Part shown: one piece after another, positions 7,632-16,236 of the stretch
Layout: each line of letters begins with the position of its first letter
Numbering within the stretch: the first letter of the stretch is position 1
DNA from: an uncultured Chitinophagaceae bacterium
Lineage (GTDB): Bacteria; Bacteroidota; Bacteroidia; Chitinophagales; Chitinophagaceae
Assembly: GCA_937958995.1 (NCBI GenBank)
Contig: CALGAP010000007.1
Coordinates: 528,806-592,805, forward strand
Reading direction: 5' to 3'
DNA: 64,000 nucleotides
Notes under the pieces: model-generated
What the model was told of the DNA's origin: nothing
Database searches by the model: none
The model's input: the letters and a program-made list of their open reading frames with translations, nothing else
Translations under genes and position numbers: made by a program

Positions 7632-8905
7632 TTCAGTTGGGGTTTGTAAACAATAAGATGCAGTGCCGTAGGAATATTGCCGATCATCTGCGTCGCTTCT
7701 TTTTTATCTTTCACTTCCGCTTGTCCGCAGAGATAGAGCGTGCCGTCAGGGCCAACCGAAGCAGCTTCGCAGCCAAATACTTTTCTGCCATCCGTTGTCT
7801 GCATGGCACCGAGGTCAACACGTTGATTGGTCTTAAGGTCGTACATGATCAGGTGGTGACGTTCTTCACTACCAAAGGTCTCGGCGTATTTCTGCGTGGT
7901 AAAACTGCGCGCCGAAGGAGCAAAGTACACTCTGCGATTCACCGTGTCCAACGCAAAGGCCAGCGTCGAATAAGGGATATCCTTTCTGTCGTCTTTCAAA
8001 AACTTGCTGTCACAGAGTTTTGCCAACGGCGTAATTTCGCCCTCTTTCCCCTTATGCGGATCGAAGCGGAATAAGACAGAGCCGCTGCCGCAGGTGATAC
8101 CATAAGCTACTTTCTCTGTCGGGTCCCATTCTATCGCGCGCCAGTCGTAGGTGCGGTCGATCATAGGATTGTTGAGTTGCGTGGGGAAAATGGCAGGATC
8201 GAATGGCGTGCGCAAAGAGGTTTCATACACTCGCTCTTTCTTCGCGTCGTACTTCGCCACGCGCGCCACGGGAAAACTCATATACACATTGCCTTCATCG
8301 TCAATAAAAACATCTCGACATATATCCCAGTTGCTCACGCGCCCGAAATTTTTGGTGGTGCGCGTTTTCAGATCGAAGCGATAGAAATAACCGGTGAAGC
8401 CGATGCCGTAGAGATAACCGCGCTTTTTGTCGATGGTTAATGGGTACAAACCAATGGATTGGTCAACCAGTCCCATATCTTCCAGTTTGCGCGTTTTGGG
8501 ATCATACTTCATCCAGTGACCGCCTTTCCAGCTGGTAAAATCAAAATTATTCGGGCCGCTGCCATTGCTCATGGTCACGAAATAGATATTGCCTTCATCA
8601 TCTTCCACAGGTTTGTTATGAATTTTGCCCGTTGGGCGAATACCTTTGCCGCGCTCGCCGAGGAATTCGGCCATATCGTATAGCATCTCGTGTTTCTTTG
8701 TCACCGGATCATACATATAAAAATGCGCGCTGGCGCCTTCGTCAATCAGGCCGGAATACACTTTACCGTCGCGGGCGGCATACATCCCGTCCCACATCAC
8801 CGGGTCGCGGCCCGGGTAGGGAATCAATTCCACCGTGCAAACCTGCGCCATCAAAAGGGCAGGGACAAAAGTTGTAAACAGTGTGATTATTTTTCGCTTC
8901 ATCAT
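7628..8905 (-). CDS. Secreted beta-propeller protein (first of pair)
   Basis: A 425-residue exported protein (signal MMKRKIITLFTTFVPALLMAQ, cleavage probably after Ala20 or Gln21). Blade motifs recur, such as GNIYFVTMSNG, GYLYGIGFTG, GNVYMSFPVA, RRVYFAPSA and GTLYLCGQAE, often preceded by YDPKTRKLEDMG-like linkers. Fold: WD40-like or SMP-30-like beta-propeller. Function unknown; a lyase, lactonase or sugar-binding role in the periplasm is possible. The start overlaps the stop of the GH42-like gene and the stop overlaps the start of the second propeller, both as ATGA, so the two propellers are probably made in similar amounts. Confidence 0.7.
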   Translation of the reverse strand: MMKRKIITLFTTFVPALLMAQVCTVELIPYPGRDPVMWDGMYAARDGKVYSGLIDEGASAHFYMYDPVTKKHEMLYDMAEFLGERGKGIRPTGKIHNKPVEDDEGNIYFVTMSNGSGPNNFDFTSWKGGHWMKYDPKTRKLEDMGLVDQSIGLYPLTIDKKRGYLYGIGFTGYFYRFDLKTRTTKNFGRVSNWDICRDVFIDDEGNVYMSFPVARVAKYDAKKERVYETSLRTPFDPAIFPTQLNNPMIDRTYDWRAIEWDPTEKVAYGITCGSGSVLFRFDPHKGKEGEITPLAKLCDSKFLKDDRKDIPYSTLAFALDTVNRRVYFAPSARSFTTQKYAETFGSEERHHLIMYDLKTNQRVDLGAMQTTDGRKVFGCEAASVGPDGTLYLCGQAEVKDKKEATQMIGNIPTALHLIVYKPQLK

Positions 8906-10995
8906 TTCAATACAACAAGATCATAAGTATTTAATAGCGGGACAGTGAAAACAATTTTGTCGCCCGATAGCTGAAACGAAATATTTTCATCATCCCTGCC
9001 ATCGGGAGTAAGCACTGTGACCTGCGTGATGTTTTTTCCCGCCGGAACATGCAGGCTTACTTTGATATTTTTCACAGAAGGATTTCTCTTTGAGTCGTAG
9101 TTGATAAGGTGGAGCATCAGCGCGCTCTGATCTTCTTTTTGCGTCAGCTCGGCGGTTACAGATGGTGGCGCTTCTATATTCAACGGCAGGCTGCTGTCTG
9201 CTGCCCAATACACCGCCTGGATCAATTCTTTATAATTGCGCGGCAGTTTCCAGTACTGGCTGGTCATGGGCGCCGCAGCCGGTTTGGGCTTCACAGGAAT
9301 TACTTCAGGAATATAAACTATTTTTCCGTTACGCTGAACAGGAATATTAAGTATTTCATCGGGCGCAGTCCTGCCACGAAATTGGGGTGAAGGCAGATTC
9401 AACAGATCACCAAGACCAAAATGCCTGCGCCGCTGGCGGTATTCATTATACAACGAGGTATGTTCTGTGAAAATGAGTCCTCCCCCATTCTGTACAAATT
9501 TTCTGATCAGATCTATCTGCATACTGTCCAGGCATTCCTGGTCGGCCAGAATCAGCACTTTGTATTTGGAGAGATCGTTTAGATGATGATCAAAAATGAT
9601 ATCGAAAGGAATTTTCGCCTGTATCAGTGCCTGTTCAAATAAATAAGTGCTTTGCTGCGGGCGGTCGTTGTTATAAGCCATGCTGGCGTAACCATGCAAA
9701 ACTGCCACATTCGAAATACTGTTGATACCTCGGTAGTAATTGTCGAAATGTTTCCTGAAAAACTGTATAAAGTTTTTCTGGTCCTGTTCCAGTCCATAGG
9801 GATCATCCATGCGGTTGCCTTCCATTTCATCCAGTCCTCCTACCATGCCCATACCCTGGCGGTTGTAGGCCATGGCCTCGGCCATTTCAATTTTGCTGTC
9901 GTTGGTATAGGTGAATATGCGGTTGTTGAGACTGCGCGCCATTTTGTAACTGCGAATCTTCGACACCAGTATGCTGTCGTCGGTATAGAATGCGCCGTTT
10001 CCTTCTTCTGTCCACACAATATCTGTATGCTGCAACAGTCTCGGGTAATCCACGCCCTGCTCCCACACGGTATTGCGACCAGATATGCCGCGATGCGGAT
10101 TGTTACACACAGCCACTTCCGGGTTCAGCTCATGCATGTATTGATTCATGATGGCGTAAAAATTCGACAGTTGTGTGCAGCGGAAATCAGCCCATTCCTG
10201 GTATAATGGGTCAATGATCACACTCATGGACGCGTCGCCAATGGGAGGTTCTATGTATGAAACGTCGCTGAAGCCAAATCGAAGTTTCAGTTGTTCGGGT
10301 GAATATTTATTTTTCAAAAACTCCCTAAAATGCTGAATAGCCAGGGGATGATGAAAGATGGCAGGTTGCGCGCGAATGCTGGTATTATCGAATTGAATGA
10401 GATCAGCTTTCAGATCATTGATCGCCACTTTCACCACACGCTTTATATATTCAATATAACCCGGGTGCATGAAGTACACGCGCTTTCGAAATGTCTGGTT
10501 GCCATATCGCACCGGCTGACCGAGATAATCGGGCACAAACCACTCTTCTGCTTCGGGGTTTTCAAGCAACATCGTTTCAAAACCCACGGTGCTGCCTACA
10601 TACACGCCCACCTTCATATCGTTTTGATGCAATAGCGCCGATAGTTTTTTCGCTTCTTCGATATGTTCTTTCTCTACTTCCAGCCCAAAGCCTTTATAGA
10701 AATGAATGACGGCAAAGGTCACGCCCATTTCTTTGAATTGCTTCACCCGTTCTCCCTGGTGATCGGCATGGTACTCTTCTTCCTGCCACAGCGGGTTGCC
10801 ACCAACGCGTCGCCGAAATATGGGCATGGCATCCCAGTTACCCACAAACACAATCGGGTAGTCGGCTATCCATGAAGGTCGCGGCAACGAGGTGTCGGCT
10901 TTTACCAACAAGGTATTGTTGTTGCTGGCTTCGTTGCACGAAACAACAGCAATCAGTAAATAAAAGAGTATGGTGGCAGGCTTAACGTTTAACAT
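8902..10995 (-). CDS. GH42-like glycoside hydrolase, lipoprotein
   Basis: A 697-residue protein with lipoprotein signal MLNVKPATILFYLLIAVVSC. The first half looks like a TIM barrel of glycosidase clan A: VTFAVIHFYKG, DLIQFDNTSIR, VAVCNNPHRG, IVWTEEGNGAFY (the Glu pair is a candidate catalytic acid). It is followed by a domain like the GH42 trimerisation (class I amidotransferase-like) fold, with FDIIFDHHLNDLSKYKVLIL and FVQNGGGLIFTEHTS, then a beta-sandwich tail. Length fits GH42-type enzymes. The frame extends upstream to 11115, but those codons lie inside the esterase gene; the chosen start overlaps that gene by 14 bases. Exact family and substrate cannot be assigned by eye. Confidence 0.7.
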   Translation of the reverse strand: MLNVKPATILFYLLIAVVSCNEASNNNTLLVKADTSLPRPSWIADYPIVFVGNWDAMPIFRRRVGGNPLWQEEEYHADHQGERVKQFKEMGVTFAVIHFYKGFGLEVEKEHIEEAKKLSALLHQNDMKVGVYVGSTVGFETMLLENPEAEEWFVPDYLGQPVRYGNQTFRKRVYFMHPGYIEYIKRVVKVAINDLKADLIQFDNTSIRAQPAIFHHPLAIQHFREFLKNKYSPEQLKLRFGFSDVSYIEPPIGDASMSVIIDPLYQEWADFRCTQLSNFYAIMNQYMHELNPEVAVCNNPHRGISGRNTVWEQGVDYPRLLQHTDIVWTEEGNGAFYTDDSILVSKIRSYKMARSLNNRIFTYTNDSKIEMAEAMAYNRQGMGMVGGLDEMEGNRMDDPYGLEQDQKNFIQFFRKHFDNYYRGINSISNVAVLHGYASMAYNNDRPQQSTYLFEQALIQAKIPFDIIFDHHLNDLSKYKVLILADQECLDSMQIDLIRKFVQNGGGLIFTEHTSLYNEYRQRRRHFGLGDLLNLPSPQFRGRTAPDEILNIPVQRNGKIVYIPEVIPVKPKPAAAPMTSQYWKLPRNYKELIQAVYWAADSSLPLNIEAPPSVTAELTQKEDQSALMLHLINYDSKRNPSVKNIKVSLHVPAGKNITQVTVLTPDGRDDENISFQLSGDKIVFTVPLLNTYDLVVLK

Positions 10996-12445
10996 GAGGG
11001 CTTTGAGATTTATCGAAAATAAATGGTGGTATATGCCAGTTATCGGTACGGAAAGAAGATGCGGGCAGACCTTCGGCATTAAACAGATCGCCCACAACCC
11101 AGTTTTTGAAAGCATAACGCACAGCTACGGGCTTGCTCACTTTTTCACTCCACACTTCCACTTTAGCACCTGTTAATACCCTGGCAGATGCAGGATTAAA
11201 TACCCTGTCTTCACCAGCGATTTCAAAATTGGTCAGCTCTTTTCCTTTTGAAATAAGACCATTGGGGGCATAATCGAAACTGAGTATGGCTTTACCGGCT
11301 TCAAATGTCACAGAACGGTATTCGGGACTACGCCAGGGAATATGCTTTTTACCATACACATTGGCCAGCGCTATATAACCCAGTCGCAAGGCAGGAGTGG
11401 TCTTGTCTGGTGGATGAATTTTCAGTTCGCTGCCCACATCTAGCGTTATGGCCATGGCGGCATTGGGAATATGGGGCAGCGCCTTCAGTTGCGCTTCGCG
11501 CATCAGCACGCCGTATAGGGGATGTTTATCGTTGGGATAAGCGTGCGGCGCAATCTGCACAAAGTAGAAAGGCAGTTCTTTATCTCGCCACTCTTTGCGC
11601 CAGCTGGCTACCATGGCGGGTAGCAGCCTGGCGTAGAGAACGGGTTGGTCGCGGCTCGACTCGCCCTGGTACCATAAAATTCCCCTGATGCGATAGTTGA
11701 GCACAGGCGCCACCATGCCGTTAAATAAGGCAGTAGCCGCCTTCTCGGGAACCTTCATGGTGTCGATGTTTGGCGGAATGGTTATTTCGGGAAAATCCTG
11801 CAGGCTTTCAGCACTCATCCAGTGTTCGATGCGCGCGCCGCCCCAGGCAGATACGATAATGCCAACGGGAACTTGAAGACTATCGGTAAGCATTTTACCG
11901 AATTGATAGGCTAATGCGCTGAAGGAAGTAGCCACTTCAGTGGTGGATGGCAACCAGCGACCATCTACCTTTTCTCTGCGGCTGCCTGCTGGTTGTCGTG
12001 CTACGTTAAATAATCTGAGCGAAGGGATATTGGCTTCTCGCCCGGGTTGGTTCAACACCGGCTGCGTAGTTGGTCCCATACCTTTGAAGGTAAATTCCAT
12101 ATTCGACTGGCCGGAGCAAAACCATACTTCACCAATCATTACGTTGGAAACAGCTGCCGTGCCATCGCCGCTGAATTTAATTTCAAAAGGACCGCCCGCC
12201 TTAGAAGTGGATACCACCACCTTCCACCTCCCGTTTGCATTGGTGGTAGTGGTGTACGATTTATTATTCCACGAAGTAATTACTTTGATTTTAGTGTTGG
12301 CAGTAGCGCGACCCCATAATGCCACTTTCGATTGCTGCTGCAGCACCATATTGTCGGAGATGAGTGGCGGAAGCGTAATCTGCGCCGAAGCGCACGCAAT
12401 GGAAAAAAGGAGCAGGATACTTATCAAAGTAATGGGTCTTGACAT
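10982..12445 (-). CDS. Sialate O-acetylesterase-family SGNH hydrolase
   Basis: A 487-residue secreted esterase (signal MSRPITLISILLLFSIACASA). It has an N-terminal beta-sandwich (PLISDNMVLQQQ start typical of the family), the SGNH block WFCSGQSNMEF with catalytic Ser114, GIIVSAWGG and GILWYQGESS (block III), and a late His in LKIHPPDK. Family members remove O-acetyl groups from sialic acids or from xylan and other glycans in the periplasm. It is the first gene of a four-gene unit with an operator-like box 89 bases upstream. Presence of an esterase suggests an acetylated substrate; which sugar carries the acetyl group is unknown. Confidence 0.85.
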   Translation of the reverse strand: MSRPITLISILLLFSIACASAQITLPPLISDNMVLQQQSKVALWGRATANTKIKVITSWNNKSYTTTTNANGRWKVVVSTSKAGGPFEIKFSGDGTAAVSNVMIGEVWFCSGQSNMEFTFKGMGPTTQPVLNQPGREANIPSLRLFNVARQPAGSRREKVDGRWLPSTTEVATSFSALAYQFGKMLTDSLQVPVGIIVSAWGGARIEHWMSAESLQDFPEITIPPNIDTMKVPEKAATALFNGMVAPVLNYRIRGILWYQGESSRDQPVLYARLLPAMVASWRKEWRDKELPFYFVQIAPHAYPNDKHPLYGVLMREAQLKALPHIPNAAMAITLDVGSELKIHPPDKTTPALRLGYIALANVYGKKHIPWRSPEYRSVTFEAGKAILSFDYAPNGLISKGKELTNFEIAGEDRVFNPASARVLTGAKVEVWSEKVSKPVAVRYAFKNWVVGDLFNAEGLPASSFRTDNWHIPPFIFDKSQSPHVKR

Positions 12446-12533
12446 AACAAGCGTGGTTTTAGTGATAAGGCGGGAATAATGATCGAAGTATTATAAAAAT
12501 AAGGCCTTGAAGAAATACTTTAAATTAAAATTG

Positions 12534-12547
12534 CGGCAGCGTTGCCG
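12534..12547 (-). promoter_or_regulatory. Operator-like box E (CGGCAACGCTGCCG on minus strand)
   Basis: Second copy of the 14-base box, in the 158-base gap between the enolase-superfamily gene and the esterase gene, 89 bases before the esterase start. It could also fold as a 5-bp hairpin with a 4-base loop followed by an AT-rich stretch, so a weak terminator role for the upstream gene cannot be excluded. Confidence 0.5.
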
Positions 12548-12603
12548 AATGTCAAATTAAGTTGCATTCAGGCCCAATGCGTTGCCTGCCAGGGAAAATT
12601 GGT

Positions 12604-13689
12604 TCATATCTCTTCCAGGTGTTCATCTAAGAATGAAAAGCCCCAGCCAGGTTGCTGCCGGGGCGATACAAGCCCATTGGTGATCTGCAGCGGATGATCG
12701 ATCAGCGGATCGATCCAGTCGAAGGATTCCACGCCAACTCCGTTGGGCACAGAACAAACCAACGCCACATCATAGTCTTTATAGTAGTGCGGTAATACAG
12801 GTATATGATGCTGCGCTGCCAGTGCCGCACTGCTTCGCCAGGCTTCCACGCCGCCAATACGCAGCAAATCGGGTTGCCATATATCAATGGCATTTCGCCC
12901 GATGAGCCGTAGCAACGATTGCGTATCATATTCCCGTTCGCCCATAGCCAGCGAAATGCCCGTGCTTCTCTTTAGTTGCGCATACCCATCATAGTCACAT
13001 CGGTTAAGAGGTTCTTCAAACCAGTATATATTCAGATCTGCCACCGCATTTGCCAGTTGCCTGGCCGAAGCGGGTTGCATGCCCTGGTTGGCATCCATCA
13101 TAATATTTACTTCTTTGCCCACAGCGGCGCGCACCTCCCTCAGCCGGGCTACATCTGTTTTGTAATCGGGCGAGCCCACTTTTATCTTGACGGCTTTCAA
13201 TCCGCGGGACACATAGTCCGTTACTTCCTTTACCAGTTCATCGATGGTATACGATAACCATCCGCCGCTGCCGTATATGTCACATTGTTCTCTATGAACG
13301 CCCCATATCTTATGCAGCGGTTGTTGCAATGTTTTTCCCCAGGCATCCCACATGGCAATATTGATGGCGGCCTGTGCCCAGCGGTTCACACCTGTATTGC
13401 CAAAATATTCGGATACCCCATTCAGATGTTCGTACACTTTTCCCGTCTCGTATGTTTCATAGCCCACCACCTCGGGCAGCAGGTCCATCAATGCCCCACG
13501 GATAGCCCTGGGAGAATATTGAAAAGACAAAAGGTATGATTCGCCGGTGATGCCACTCTCCAGTTGCAGTCGCAGTACCAGGAAAGATATTTCATGCAAG
13601 GTGTGCGTGGCATCGGAGATCGGCTTTTTCAAACCCGCTTTCGTCTTATAGACCATGTAACTCCTGATCTTGCTGGAAGATATTTTCAT
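12604..13689 (-). CDS. Enolase-superfamily (mandelate racemase/muconate lactonising) enzyme
   Basis: A 361-residue cytoplasmic enzyme of normal length. Visible active-site set: Lys168-x-Lys170 in AVKIKVG, metal ligands Asp199 (MMDANQG), Glu225 (WFEEP) and Glu251 (MGERE), Asp274 in WQPDLLR, and His301 in VLPHYY. This matches the mandelate racemase subgroup with the KxK plus His-Asp bases. Members dehydrate sugar acids (for example galactonate or fuconate) or epimerise related acids. It lies 13 bases after the nagB gene. With the heme protein and oxidoreductases of this locus it suggests an oxidative route through an aldonic acid; this is inference. Confidence 0.85.
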   Translation of the reverse strand: MKISSSKIRSYMVYKTKAGLKKPISDATHTLHEISFLVLRLQLESGITGESYLLSFQYSPRAIRGALMDLLPEVVGYETYETGKVYEHLNGVSEYFGNTGVNRWAQAAINIAMWDAWGKTLQQPLHKIWGVHREQCDIYGSGGWLSYTIDELVKEVTDYVSRGLKAVKIKVGSPDYKTDVARLREVRAAVGKEVNIMMDANQGMQPASARQLANAVADLNIYWFEEPLNRCDYDGYAQLKRSTGISLAMGEREYDTQSLLRLIGRNAIDIWQPDLLRIGGVEAWRSSAALAAQHHIPVLPHYYKDYDVALVCSVPNGVGVESFDWIDPLIDHPLQITNGLVSPRQQPGWGFSFLDEHLEEI

Positions 13690-13702
13690 ATTGCCGTTAA
13701 GA

Positions 13703-14455
13703 TCATTTTCTTACCAGTTCGTTCGACAATAACGCCGCCGATGTTTTGTCGAGAAAATAAATGCAATTGGGATGCAGTTGCAGAATGCTGGCGGGATGCA
13801 TATTGCTGACCGATTTCTCCAGGCAATTCTTTACCGCCTCTGCCTTGCGGCTGTCAGGCACGGAACAGATGATGTATCTGCTTTTAAAAATCTGTTTGAT
13901 AGACATACTGATTGCCCTTTCCGGCACATCTTCTACCCGCGCAAACCAGCCTTCATTGTATTGCTGCTGGCGGCATTGCTGTTCCAGCGTTACAATAATG
14001 AAGGGCTCTTCGGTGTCGAAATCTGCCGGCGGGTCATTGAAGGCCAGGTGGCCATTTTCGCCTATACCCACCAGCGCCACATCTATCGGATAGTCTTTAA
14101 TGATGTTTCCCAGTCGCGCGCATTCTACCTTCGGGTCAGCTTCTCCGTTGATGAGATAAGTCGCTTTCAAGCGGGGTACGAGGTTGATAAAACGTTCTTT
14201 CAGATATTTCCTGAAACTGGCAGGCGAAGTTTCGGGCAAACCGATGTATTCATCAAGATGAAACATAACCACTTTCGACCAGTCAATATCTTTTTCTGAA
14301 ACGAGTTGTTTAAGGGTTTCGAACTGGCTTACGCCTGTAGCCAAAATAATATTCACCTGTCCTTTCTCTGCTATAGTCTTTCGAACCAGGTCGCCTGCCA
14401 CTTTTCCGGCAGCCTTCCCCAGTTCGACAGGATCGGTTTGGACTAATACTTCCAT
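13703..14455 (-). CDS. nagB: Glucosamine-6-phosphate deaminase family
   Basis: A 250-residue protein with the NagB set: IILATGVSQF (phosphate loop, Val where Ser/Thr is usual), VMFHLDEYIGLP, GIGENGHLAFNDPPADF, and SVPDSRKAEAVKNC. Length fits the bacterial deaminase (about 240-265 residues). The reaction would be glucosamine-6-phosphate to fructose-6-phosphate plus ammonia, or the galactosamine equivalent as in AgaI-type enzymes. The altered phosphate loop and the company of a GH109-type gene make the galactosamine version worth considering. It is followed at 13 bases by the enolase-superfamily gene. Confidence 0.8.
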   Translation of the reverse strand: MEVLVQTDPVELGKAAGKVAGDLVRKTIAEKGQVNIILATGVSQFETLKQLVSEKDIDWSKVVMFHLDEYIGLPETSPASFRKYLKERFINLVPRLKATYLINGEADPKVECARLGNIIKDYPIDVALVGIGENGHLAFNDPPADFDTEEPFIIVTLEQQCRQQQYNEGWFARVEDVPERAISMSIKQIFKSRYIICSVPDSRKAEAVKNCLEKSVSNMHPASILQLHPNCIYFLDKTSAALLSNELVRK

Positions 14456-14513
14456 CTAAAAAACATTTTGATTTATAGGTAATACGTTTTTCATTTCAGT
14501 TAAGCCAAAAGAC

Positions 14514-14536
14514 TGCCGGGGCCGGCGCCGCCGGCA
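14514..14536 (-). terminator. GC-rich hairpin between susD and nagB
   Basis: Inverted repeat TGCCGG/CCGGCA with a GC-rich interior that can extend the stem, followed on the minus strand by GTCTTTTGG. It lies about 30 bases after the susD stop. It may attenuate transcription between the abundant SusCD proteins and the enzymes behind; the weak T-run suggests partial termination. Confidence 0.45.
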
Positions 14537-14566
14537 ATCTGAAAACTCCATATTCGGTTAAACTGA

Positions 14567-16225
14567 TCAGTTATATCCCGGGTTCTGTTCCATATTTTTA
14601 TTTCTCTCAATTTCCGACTGCGGGATGGGCAGCAGGTAGTTTCTTTCGTTGAAGCCCCTGGCAGGCAACAAATCAGTCACGGTATATGTCTTTTCGCTTG
14701 TCACCGGGTCGAGGGTGACCTGCATTTTCTTCGCGTTCACGTTTAGCACGTCCATGGCAATCTTCCAACGCCGCACATCATGATAGCGATGTCCTTCGAA
14801 AGCGAGTTCAATGCGTCTTTCGTTCTGAATCCTTTTAAGCAGATCGGGGCCGGATTCTGTCACATCGGGCATGTCAACGCCTGGGCGTTTGCGCACCATG
14901 TTCAGATATTGTCTTGCCACACCTTCATTGCCCAGGAAGTATTGCGCTTCGGCATAGTTCAGCAGTATTTCTGCATAGCGGAAAAATGTCCATGGCGAAT
15001 TGCCGATGCGTGTTTGGATAGGATCGGTAATAGACTCGTCAATAAATTTCCTGGTGTAGTAACCGGTGCGCGGAGTAGTAGTGCCGGTCGGCGGCTGGTC
15101 GCCATCGATGCCACCGGGAATATACACCTCGATGGTACGTCCTTTAAAGGTAGCGCCTTCATACAAAATGCTGGCATAAAAACGCGGGTCGCGGTTTACA
15201 TAAGGATCCTGCGGATCGTAGTCGGGGTCATCTTCGGGTTGCAAACCATTCAGCGTTTCATAATCATCTACCAGGTTGTGCAAGGGAGTTGTCTGCGCCC
15301 TTCCGTTAGAGCCGGCCGGATAAAAGGCAATTTCCCATCCCAGTTCATAATCAACGAGGTTATTGAATGGCCGCTGCCATATCATTTCTGAATTGTAAAT
15401 GTTTGAAGCGAGAAACATTGACTTGTAGTCTGCGAAGAGACTGTATATGTTCAGGTCAATCACAGCTTTGGCAGCGTCGGATGCCTTTTGCCATTTCGCC
15501 TGGTCGTTGGAAGGGTTGTTGAGCGGACTCGCGGCATACAACAATGCCCTCGATTTCACTGCCAGCGCAGCACCTTTGGTAACCCTGCCACGGTTAGCCG
15601 CATCGTATGTAGTGGGCAACAATTCAGCTGCTTCATCCAGTTCCTTCACCAGGAAACTAAGGACCTCTTCGTAGGTATTTCTTGGCAAAAACAGATCGTC
15701 TGCAAGCGTCAGCGGTTTGTCAACCAGCGGAACACCACCATAAAAACTGATCAGGTTGAAATAAGCGAACGCGCGCAGCACTTTTATTTCACCGGTAAGG
15801 CGGCTCCTGACCGCAGCATCAATGGTGGATCCTTGTATCCTGTCCAGGAAAATATTGCACTTGCCGATCACGCTGAAATAGGATGTCCAATAGTCCATCG
15901 GACTGCCGGCAATATTGGATGGCGTTACGTTGCCTGCATTAAAAGTGGCATCAAAGCCCTCGCCGATCACTTCCTGTTCATCCACAAAACATCCGAGATA
16001 GCTGGGAAGTCCTCCAAAACCACCGTGTGGCATGCTGCGATACACATTGGCGACAAATGATGTGATCAACGTCTGGTCCTGCCATACAATAGCATCGTTG
16101 TAGCTACTCAGCGGTCTCTTGTCCAGCACCTTTGAGCAGGAAGCGAAACAGGCCACCGCGCCGGCCAACACCATATAAAATAACGCAGTCCTGGCCTTGC
16201 TCTTATATATATTCTTACGATTCAT
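14567..16225 (-). CDS. susD: SusD/RagB-family glycan-binding lipoprotein
   Basis: A 552-residue lipoprotein (signal ending CFASCSKVLD, lipidation at the second Cys). It carries the SusD-like N-terminus (LDKRPLSSYNDAIVW), TPR-type helices (EIKVLRAFAYFNLISFYGGVPLV) and the C-terminal RagB/SusD stretch (YAEILLNYAEAQYFLG, ERRIELAFEGHRYHDVRRW, LLPIPQSEIERN). It caps the SusC transporter on the cell surface and binds the oligosaccharide. It follows susC with 11 bases between them, the usual order. The susC/susD name denotes the family role; binding specificity is unknown. Confidence 0.95.
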   Translation of the reverse strand: MNRKNIYKSKARTALFYMVLAGAVACFASCSKVLDKRPLSSYNDAIVWQDQTLITSFVANVYRSMPHGGFGGLPSYLGCFVDEQEVIGEGFDATFNAGNVTPSNIAGSPMDYWTSYFSVIGKCNIFLDRIQGSTIDAAVRSRLTGEIKVLRAFAYFNLISFYGGVPLVDKPLTLADDLFLPRNTYEEVLSFLVKELDEAAELLPTTYDAANRGRVTKGAALAVKSRALLYAASPLNNPSNDQAKWQKASDAAKAVIDLNIYSLFADYKSMFLASNIYNSEMIWQRPFNNLVDYELGWEIAFYPAGSNGRAQTTPLHNLVDDYETLNGLQPEDDPDYDPQDPYVNRDPRFYASILYEGATFKGRTIEVYIPGGIDGDQPPTGTTTPRTGYYTRKFIDESITDPIQTRIGNSPWTFFRYAEILLNYAEAQYFLGNEGVARQYLNMVRKRPGVDMPDVTESGPDLLKRIQNERRIELAFEGHRYHDVRRWKIAMDVLNVNAKKMQVTLDPVTSEKTYTVTDLLPARGFNERNYLLPIPQSEIERNKNMEQNPGYN

Positions 16226-16236
16226 AGTTCTGAAGT

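Noticed and set aside
10984..10992. AACGTT sequence at the start of the GH42-like gene as another operator box
   Set aside because: It lacks the flanking CG pairs of the pattern and lies in the gene overlap.
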